From: an uncultured Clostridium sp.
GTDB lineage: Bacteria; Bacillota; Clostridia; Oscillospirales; Acutalibacteraceae
Length of the DNA stretch: 15,123 bases
Direction of reading: 5' to 3'
Assembly (NCBI GenBank): GCA_934717555.1
Contig: CAKUYY010000032.1
Location: 1-15,123 of the forward strand
Below the pieces are notes generated by a model. It did no database searches and was not told the origin of the DNA. It saw nothing but the letters and a program-made list of their open reading frames with translations. This document shows, piece after piece, positions 12,401 to 15,123 of the stretch; position 1 is the stretch's first letter; the number at the start of each line of letters is the position of its first letter. The position numbers were made by a program, and so were the translations under genes.

Positions 12401-12619
12401 TCACTCCTTCTGTTCAGGACTGGAAATCACCGTTTTCCTTATTTCATCCTCTAAGAGTTCGGCTAAGGCGCGCGATTCAGCTTTTAAGCGCTTAAAATAT
12501 ATAGACATTTTTTCGGCATATTCGCCATCCCTTTGTTCCCACTCAAAAGCCTCTTTTTGGAATATTTCTTCTGAATCGCATAAAACCCTTAAGAGCCGAA
12601 CCTTTTCAACTCTTGTCAT
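12401..12619 (-). CDS. Hypothetical small coiled-coil protein
   Basis: A 72-residue, strongly charged helical protein (EKVRLLRVLCDSEEIFQKEAFEWEQRDGEYAEKM, then LKAESRALAELLEDEIRK). No family recognised. It overlaps the preceding stop by ATGA and precedes the Cys-rich copy 2. A coiled-coil or adaptor role is possible but unsupported. Confidence 0.65.
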   Translation of the reverse strand: MTRVEKVRLLRVLCDSEEIFQKEAFEWEQRDGEYAEKMSIYFKRLKAESRALAELLEDEIRKTVISSPEQKE

Positions 12620-12786
12620 TTCATGGTTTCCTCCTCAATAGATCGGCCGGATTGTTCCGGTATAGACTTCCTTAAATACTCCAGCAGCTCCTCTTGTGTA
12701 TCAAAGCCTAAAATACGTGTTAGAATTTTCGGGGTCAATCCGTTTAAGTCAACTACTGCTCTATGTGGTGGGTGTTCCTGTTTCAT
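12616..12786 (-). CDS. Hypothetical small protein
   Basis: A 56-residue protein starting at ATG 12786 (MKQEHPPHRAVVDLNGL), preceded by AAGGAAGTG. A longer frame to 12867 would run through the end of the preceding gene without its own site. It includes LTPKILTRILGFDTQEELLEYLRKSIPEQ, helical, with no recognised domain. It ends with an ATGA overlap into the next gene. Confidence 0.62.
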   Translation of the reverse strand: MKQEHPPHRAVVDLNGLTPKILTRILGFDTQEELLEYLRKSIPEQSGRSIEEETMK

Positions 12787-12791
12787 ATTCT

Positions 12792-12989
12792 TCACTTCCT
12801 TGCTTTCCTTTCCTCTATTTTTCTTATCCGCTCCAGAAAAGCCTTTCCTTTTTCGGATTGTTTCCACTCCTCGAACGCCTCTTGAGCTCCTGGAGTTTCG
12901 TAATAGGCTCTCACGGCTTGTAAGGTATCTTTATAAAAGCTTTTCCTTTGCCGCTCTGGCATTTTTTCTATATCAATGGAAACACTCAA
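12792..12989 (-). CDS. Hypothetical small helical protein
   Basis: A 65-residue, highly charged helical protein (MPERQRKSFYKDTLQAVRAYYETPGAQEAFEEWKQS, then a lysine/arginine-rich end). It starts at TTG 12989 with GAGGAGGTGA about 6 bases upstream. The site lies right next to a perfect hairpin (13007-13024). No family recognised. Confidence 0.65.
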   Translation of the reverse strand: MSVSIDIEKMPERQRKSFYKDTLQAVRAYYETPGAQEAFEEWKQSEKGKAFLERIRKIEERKARK

Positions 12990-13006
12990 TTTTACTCACC
13001 TCCTCA

Positions 13007-13031
13007 CCGCTCCAAATGGAGCGGCTTTTTT
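13007..13031 (+). terminator. Rightward terminator between cro-like gene and next early gene
   Basis: Plus strand CCGCTCC (13007-13013), loop AAAT, GGAGCGG (13018-13024), then C and six T (13026-13031). It is a compact, strong Rho-independent terminator for rightward transcription, although all neighbouring genes are leftward. On the minus strand the hairpin is followed by the GAGGAGG ribosome binding site of the next gene, so it could also affect translation there. Confidence 0.72.
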
Positions 13032-13227
13032 ACGCCGATTTCAGCAGATCATCCACATTGCACCCTAATGCGTCGGCAATTTCTTTGCCCAGCGGTAAAG
13101 AGGGCGTTTTAGTCCCCCGCTCAATTTGGCAGATCATAGACTGGTCAACAAAAACTTTTTCGGCCAGTTGTTTCTGCGTCATGCCAAGAGCTAACCTTTT
13201 TGCTTTAATTGTCGCGCCTATATTCAT
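13030..13227 (-). CDS. Cro-like XRE-family DNA-binding protein
   Basis: A 65-residue helix-turn-helix protein of the XRE/HTH_3 family. IGATIKAKRLALGMTQKQLAEKV is followed by the recognition part VDQSMICQIERGTKTPSLP and an ending typical of the family (ALGCNVDDLLKS). It is the first conventional regulator of the leftward operon and faces the rightward repressor, so it is the likely Cro. I choose ATG 13227 because AGGAGG lies 8 bases upstream. This ATG overlaps the stop of the 27-residue peptide (ATGA), so the two are translationally coupled. It ends right at a rightward terminator. Confidence 0.9.
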   Translation of the reverse strand: MNIGATIKAKRLALGMTQKQLAEKVFVDQSMICQIERGTKTPSLPLGKEIADALGCNVDDLLKSA

Positions 13228-13307
13228 CTTTTCCACCTCCTAACGACTAAAACAATCAGGATAATGTCGGCCACGATAATCGCCGAATTCAGAATGATGT
13301 CTAACAT
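13224..13307 (-). CDS. 27-residue membrane micropeptide coupled to cro-like gene
   Basis: A very small gene starting at ATG 13307 with AGGAG 6 bases upstream and ending in an ATGA overlap with the Cro-like gene. Its last codons contain that gene's ribosome binding site. The product is one hydrophobic helix with a basic end: LDIILNSAIIVADIILIVLVV then RRWKR. It is clearly related to the 30-residue peptide at 13897-13989, sharing the start MLD and DIILIV...(basic)W(basic). Possible roles are a membrane toxin or holin-like peptide, a sensor, or simply a translation-coupling leader. Function unknown. Confidence 0.65.
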   Translation of the reverse strand: MLDIILNSAIIVADIILIVLVVRRWKR

Positions 13308-13335
13308 GATGGTCTCCTTTCTTTGTTTTTATCTA

Positions 13336-13503
13336 TTGACAACAAGAGAGGAAAAAGCTATCCTTTAAGGCGAGGGGGTTTTTAGCCCCCTGCCCTCATT
13401 CCAGCAGTGATTTGATTAGCTCAATCAATGCTTGAATGAGTTGGATGAGAGCGGTCGCAAGAACAAGCTTTTCGAGTTGGTTGTTCTTGCGGCTTTTCTT
13501 TTT
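13336..13503 (+). ncRNA. Candidate antisense RNA over the 38-residue peptide gene
   Basis: Plus strand promoter: consensus -35 TTGACA (13336-13341), 17-base spacer, -10 TATCCT (13359-13364). The transcript would start near 13371 with a 5' hairpin (AGGGGG/CCCCCT). It would end at a terminator with a perfect 11-bp stem, CGCAAGAACAA (13456-13466) with TTGTTCTTGCG (13481-13491), followed by GCTTTTCTTTTTCC. At about 130 nt it covers almost all of the peptide gene on the opposite strand. This is the antitoxin-RNA layout of type I toxin-antitoxin loci. Inferred from sequence only. Confidence 0.58.
13373..13392. other. G/C-rich hairpin at the end of the 38-residue peptide gene
   Basis: AGGGGG and CCCCCT form a 6-bp stem around a 7-base loop just past the stop of the peptide gene. 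Neither strand has a T-run directly after it, so it is unlikely to be a terminator. It would sit at the 3' side of the peptide mRNA and at the 5' end of the proposed antisense RNA, protecting either. Confidence 0.5.
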
Positions 13504-13512
13504 CCTGCTCAT
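13396..13512 (-). CDS. 38-residue basic/amphipathic peptide, candidate type I toxin
   Basis: The first gene of the leftward early transcript. It starts at ATG 13512, with GGAGGTTG about 8 bases upstream, and ends at TGA 13396. The N-terminus is very basic (SRKKKSRKNN). The rest is one amphipathic helix: LEKLVLATALIQLIQ, then ALIELIKSLLE. In size and character it resembles short membrane-active toxins such as TisB. No family is claimed. A complete promoter/terminator unit lies on the opposite strand across the gene (13336-13503). A perfect 11-bp hairpin lies about 20 bases after the start codon and could slow its translation. Alternatives are a phage regulatory peptide or a holin-like protein. 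Confidence 0.68.
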   Translation of the reverse strand: MSRKKKSRKNNQLEKLVLATALIQLIQALIELIKSLLE

Positions 13513-13541
13513 TGTTTCAACCTCCATTCTGTGGTATGATT

Positions 13542-13559
13542 TAGTCAACTGATTGACTA
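13542..13559. promoter_or_regulatory. Perfect inverted repeat in early leader
   Basis: TAGTCAA-CTGA-TTGACTA, 7-bp perfect arms with a 4-base spacer. It lies between the leftward -10 box and the ribosome binding site of the first early gene. It could be an operator different from the TCAC...GTGA sites, perhaps for the Cro-like protein, or a small RNA hairpin. Confidence 0.5.
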
Positions 13560-13566
13560 TGGTTAT

Positions 13567-13589
13567 ATTATATCACTGTATAAAGTGAA
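13567..13589 (-). promoter_or_regulatory. Leftward early promoter with extended -10
   Basis: Minus strand TGATATAAT gives an extended -10 (TG-n-TATAAT) with the perfect hexamer at 13572-13567. The -35 region (TTTATT at about 13595-13590) is poor, as is usual with extended -10 promoters. Operator 1 overlaps the TG and spacer. It would drive the 38-residue peptide gene and the whole early operon. Confidence 0.65.
13573..13588. promoter_or_regulatory. Operator 1 of the lysogeny switch
   Basis: TCACTGTATAAAGTGA, a 16-bp imperfect palindrome with half-sites TCACTGTA and TCACTTTA. It abuts the leftward -10 box. A bound repressor here would block the early promoter. Confidence 0.65.
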
Positions 13590-13603
13590 AATAAATACAT
13601 TAA

Positions 13604-13619
13604 TCACCTTTTACAGTGA
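13604..13619. promoter_or_regulatory. Operator 2 of the lysogeny switch
   Basis: TCACCTTTTACAGTGA, the same 16-bp length with half-sites TCACCTTT and TCACTGTA. It lies 31 bp (about three helical turns) from operator 1, just upstream of the repressor gene. This spacing would allow cooperative binding or autoregulation. Confidence 0.62.
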
Positions 13620-13654
13620 TTTTATGTTTTGCACAAAATAGAGGAGTGATTATT

Positions 13655-13882
13655 GTGTATGATAATCAGCAAATGGCAGAACGGATAAAAAAACGCGCTA
13701 AAGATCAAAAAGTCGCTTTGAAAAATATGCTTTCTGAATTAGACCTAGGTATTAACTTAATTTCTCATTTAGCGAAAGGGCAAAATATAACAGCTATCAA
13801 TCTCGCCCGTATCGCCGACTACTTAGAATGTTCCGTAGATTACCTGCTGGGCCGGACGGACAACCCGGAAATAAACCGCTGA
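13655..13882 (+). CDS. CI-like repressor (XRE family, short)
   Basis: A 75-residue helix-turn-helix protein, the only rightward regulator, facing the early operon across two operators. The fold is seen in MAERIKKRAKDQKVALKNML, the turn/recognition part LGINLISHLAKGQNITAINL, and the family ending RIADYLECSVDYLLGR. I use GTG 13655 because GAGGAG lies 8 bases upstream. A frame to 13616 would overlap operator 2. There is no C-terminal LexA-type peptidase domain. RecA-stimulated self-cleavage is therefore unlikely, and induction must work differently. A 30-residue membrane peptide follows 14 bases later and is probably co-transcribed. Confidence 0.85.
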   Translation: MYDNQQMAERIKKRAKDQKVALKNMLSELDLGINLISHLAKGQNITAINLARIADYLECSVDYLLGRTDNPEINR

Positions 13883-13896
13883 GGGGAGGGAGTTAA

Positions 13897-13989
13897 ATGC
13901 TGGATACTATAAGCATCATTTTGAGCATTGTGACGATCGTACTGGATATTATCCTGATCGTTATGCTCGTTAAGAACTGGCGCAAATAA
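13897..13989 (+). CDS. 30-residue membrane micropeptide downstream of repressor
   Basis: A very small gene starting at ATG 13897 behind a strong GGGGAGGGAG site, 14 bases after the repressor stop. The product is one hydrophobic helix (DTISIILSIVTIVLDIILIV) with a basic end (KNWRK). It is a paralogue of the peptide at 13224-13307. Each of the two HTH genes of the switch thus has its own peptide. Possible roles are immunity, repressor tethering or signalling at the membrane, or a small toxin. No evidence separates these. Confidence 0.65.
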   Translation: MLDTISIILSIVTIVLDIILIVMLVKNWRK

Positions 13990-14159
13990 CAGCCCTCCCG
14001 CCGTTCTTCTGGCTTTTCTTCATCGGGGCAATTAATTACCTGAGTAAAGACTACCACCGACAGGTGGGAACCACCGACAGGTGGGAAATGCAAGAGGTTG
14101 TGAAATACTATCACAGATGAATTTGTTAAAGAATTTATTTCAAATTAGAAGGGGATCAT
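13990..14159. other. Intergenic region between repressor unit and cargo genes
   Basis: 170 bases without a convincing gene. It contains two perfect 17-bp repeats (14054-14087). An AGCC...GGCT hairpin followed by TTTTCTTC (about 13993-14019) could be a weak rightward terminator for the repressor transcript. Base composition shifts to AT-rich from about 14110. No clear promoter for the cargo genes stands out. Confidence 0.45.
14054..14087 (+). repeat. Tandem 17-bp repeat, each unit a small hairpin
   Basis: CCACCGACAGGTGGGAA occurs twice with no gap and no mismatch. Within each unit CCACC pairs with GGTGG around the tetraloop GACA. The unit length of 17 is not a multiple of three, arguing against a coding repeat. 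Confidence 0.85.
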
Positions 14160-14615
14160 ATGACGTTAACTCAAGAAAAATTTAACGAACTAATGAGTTT
14201 GGAAAAATTTATTGAAGCTAAAAAATATTTGTTGCCAGGACAAAATGAAAAAAATTCCGTATCAGTTTCCGATGTGAATGGTTATGAAAAATTTATCCTA
14301 GATGTAAATAGAAAAGGAAGTTTTGAAAATAAATGTACGATACAGACCAGATATATAAATGAAGGGACAACAATAATTGTTCGTTTAGATATTAATGGCC
14401 CCGAGCATATGAATCCAGACGGCAGAATATTATCTAGAAACCATATTCATATCTATAAAGAGGGATTTGAGGATAAATACGCATATGACCTTGACGAATT
14501 TGACTGGGATTTATTTCAAAATATTTTCTCTCTAATACTTCTATTTGCCGATTATTGCAGGTATAATAAGATAAAGGAAACTGAACTTCCCTATCCGGTG
14601 AGCGGGGTGTTATAA
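14160..14615 (+). CDS. DUF6978-like protein
   Basis: A 151-residue protein that I believe belongs to DUF6978, a family often seen beside DUF1828 proteins. Matching parts are the N-terminal TLTQEKFNELMSLEKF, then GYEKFILDVNRKGSFENKCT with IQTRY, the central VRLDINGPEHMNPDG, and HIHIYKEGFEDKYAYDLDEF. The conserved histidine-containing stretch (N-H-I-H-I-Y-K) could be functional. The start is ATG 14160 with AAGGGG upstream. The stop overlaps the next start (TAATG). The gene is much AT-richer than the phage genes to the left, suggesting separate acquisition. Activity unknown. Its place next to the repressor is a common site for prophage defence or exclusion cargo. Confidence 0.68.
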   Translation: MTLTQEKFNELMSLEKFIEAKKYLLPGQNEKNSVSVSDVNGYEKFILDVNRKGSFENKCTIQTRYINEGTTIIVRLDINGPEHMNPDGRILSRNHIHIYKEGFEDKYAYDLDEFDWDLFQNIFSLILLFADYCRYNKIKETELPYPVSGVL

Positions 14616-15123
14616 TGTTGTCTGATATGTCTTACTCCCAAATTTATTTGAATTGGTTGAGAGATACCATAAAAGAAGTAAAACTAAAAAAAGAAGTTAC
14701 CCGGATTACTTTTCCATTTTTAGATTTGGGCAATGATTTTTCTGAATATTACATTGTGCAGAAAGACCAACATCAGTATTTGTTAACAGATGACGGGGTT
14801 ACAATGGATAATTTAGAAAGTAGAGGCTTTGATATAAAAAACAGCCCTAAGAGAGAAGATTTACTGCATAGAATTCTGTGTAATTTCGGAATATCTTTGA
14901 ATACTGATAATGCAGCGCTTGAAGTAATATCAGGATTAGATGACCTTCCTCAAAACCAACATTCCCTTATTCAATGCATGTTGAAAATTAACGATTTGTT
15001 TTTTCTGTCAAATTCTAATGTCAAGAGTTTATTTGATGAGCAGGTAAAGAATTTCTTCGACGCTCAGGGGATATCATACCTTCCAGATGTACTTCTTCGA
15101 GGAAAAAGTAAATTATGTACTAC
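14615..15123 (+). CDS. DUF1828 domain protein (cut by window end)
   Basis: The frame starts at ATG 14615, overlapping the previous stop, and is open for 169 codons to the window end, so it is incomplete. The N-terminal ~100 residues fit DUF1828: ITFPFLDLGNDFSEYYIVQK, then YLLTDDGVTMDNLESRGFD, a short basic run before LLHRILCNFGISL. This domain is usually followed by DUF1829, which may lie beyond the edge. The pair with the DUF6978-like gene is tightly coupled and AT-rich. Function is not known to me. A toxin-antitoxin or defence role is conjecture. Confidence 0.72.
   Translation, partial: MLSDMSYSQIYLNWLRDTIKEVKLKKEVTRITFPFLDLGNDFSEYYIVQKDQHQYLLTDDGVTMDNLESRGFDIKNSPKREDLLHRILCNFGISLNTDNAALEVISGLDDLPQNQHSLIQCMLKINDLFFLSNSNVKSLFDEQVKNFFDAQGISYLPDVLLRGKSKLCT

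Noticed and set aside
12623..13243. Rightward 206-residue frame across the early operon and cro-like gene
   Set aside because: It is antisense to several coupled genes with good ribosome sites, crosses a strong rightward terminator at 13007-13031, and its composition (F, S, L rich) is typical of a shadow frame.
13553..13584. Rightward promoter TTGACT...TATAAA for the repressor
   Set aside because: The spacer is 20 bases and the alternatives are poor, so I could not place the repressor promoter.
14008..14028. Leftward short match to the N-terminus of the 38-residue peptide (KKSQKN versus KKSRKN)
   Set aside because: About 16 of 18 bases match in a lysine-rich stretch. This is too short to support a duplicated or truncated toxin copy.
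14054..14087. CRISPR-like array
   Set aside because: There are only two contiguous 17-bp copies with no spacers and no cas genes.
13893..14114. Leftward 73-residue frame through the micropeptide and the 17-bp repeats
   Set aside because: It is the reverse of the 30-residue peptide gene and repeat region, with no ribosome site.
13977..14119. Rightward open frame continuing in the -1 frame after the 30-residue peptide (contains FFWLFFIGAINYLSKD)
   Set aside because: It looks protein-like but has no start codon or slippery heptamer, and it contains a 17-bp tandem repeat that would shift the frame. It may be a relic of a longer gene.

Overview
The window reads as most of a siphovirus-type (HK97-fold) prophage from a low-to-mid GC Firmicute. 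The gene families, the strong AGGAGG-type ribosome binding sites and the use of TTG and GTG starts fit a gut Clostridia host (Lachnospiraceae/Oscillospiraceae-like). This assignment is inferred from gene style, not from a marker gene. No integrase, lysis gene or tail-fibre gene is inside the window, so both prophage ends lie outside it.

Layout. Nearly everything from 13512 down to 14 is read leftward. Positions 1-7853 are the packaging and head/tail-joining module, in transcription order: small terminase, large terminase, a Tad2-like (DUF2829) protein, portal, prohead protease, major capsid protein, adaptor, head closure, gp10-like protein, tail terminator, tail tube, and a tail assembly chaperone. 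The chaperone carries a textbook -1 frameshift signal: CCCAAAC followed by a 17-bp hairpin. Positions 7954-8401 hold an HNH nuclease and a small Cys-rich protein. Positions 8402-8845 are a non-coding late-control region with a Rho-independent terminator, a well-formed promoter, a tRNA-like element lacking a D-arm, and five 9-bp repeats. Positions 8846-13227 are the early operon: a Cro-like regulator, many tiny ATGA-overlapped genes, an HUH-type replication initiator, a VRR-NUC nuclease and a sigma-region-4-like late regulator.

The switch region (13224-13989) has a rightward 75-aa repressor and a leftward 65-aa Cro-like protein. Each is linked to a paralogous 27-30-aa membrane micropeptide. 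Two 16-bp operators overlap a strong extended -10 leftward promoter. The first leftward gene encodes a 38-aa basic/amphipathic peptide. It is overlapped on the other strand by a promoter-plus-terminator unit that would make an antisense RNA of about 130 nt, which is the architecture of a type I toxin-antitoxin locus. A second antisense unit of this kind lies at 11571-11662.

Beyond the repressor, from about 14110, base composition becomes clearly AT-rich. A two-gene module (DUF6978-like plus DUF1828) runs off the right end and looks like acquired prophage cargo, possibly a defence or superinfection-related pair.
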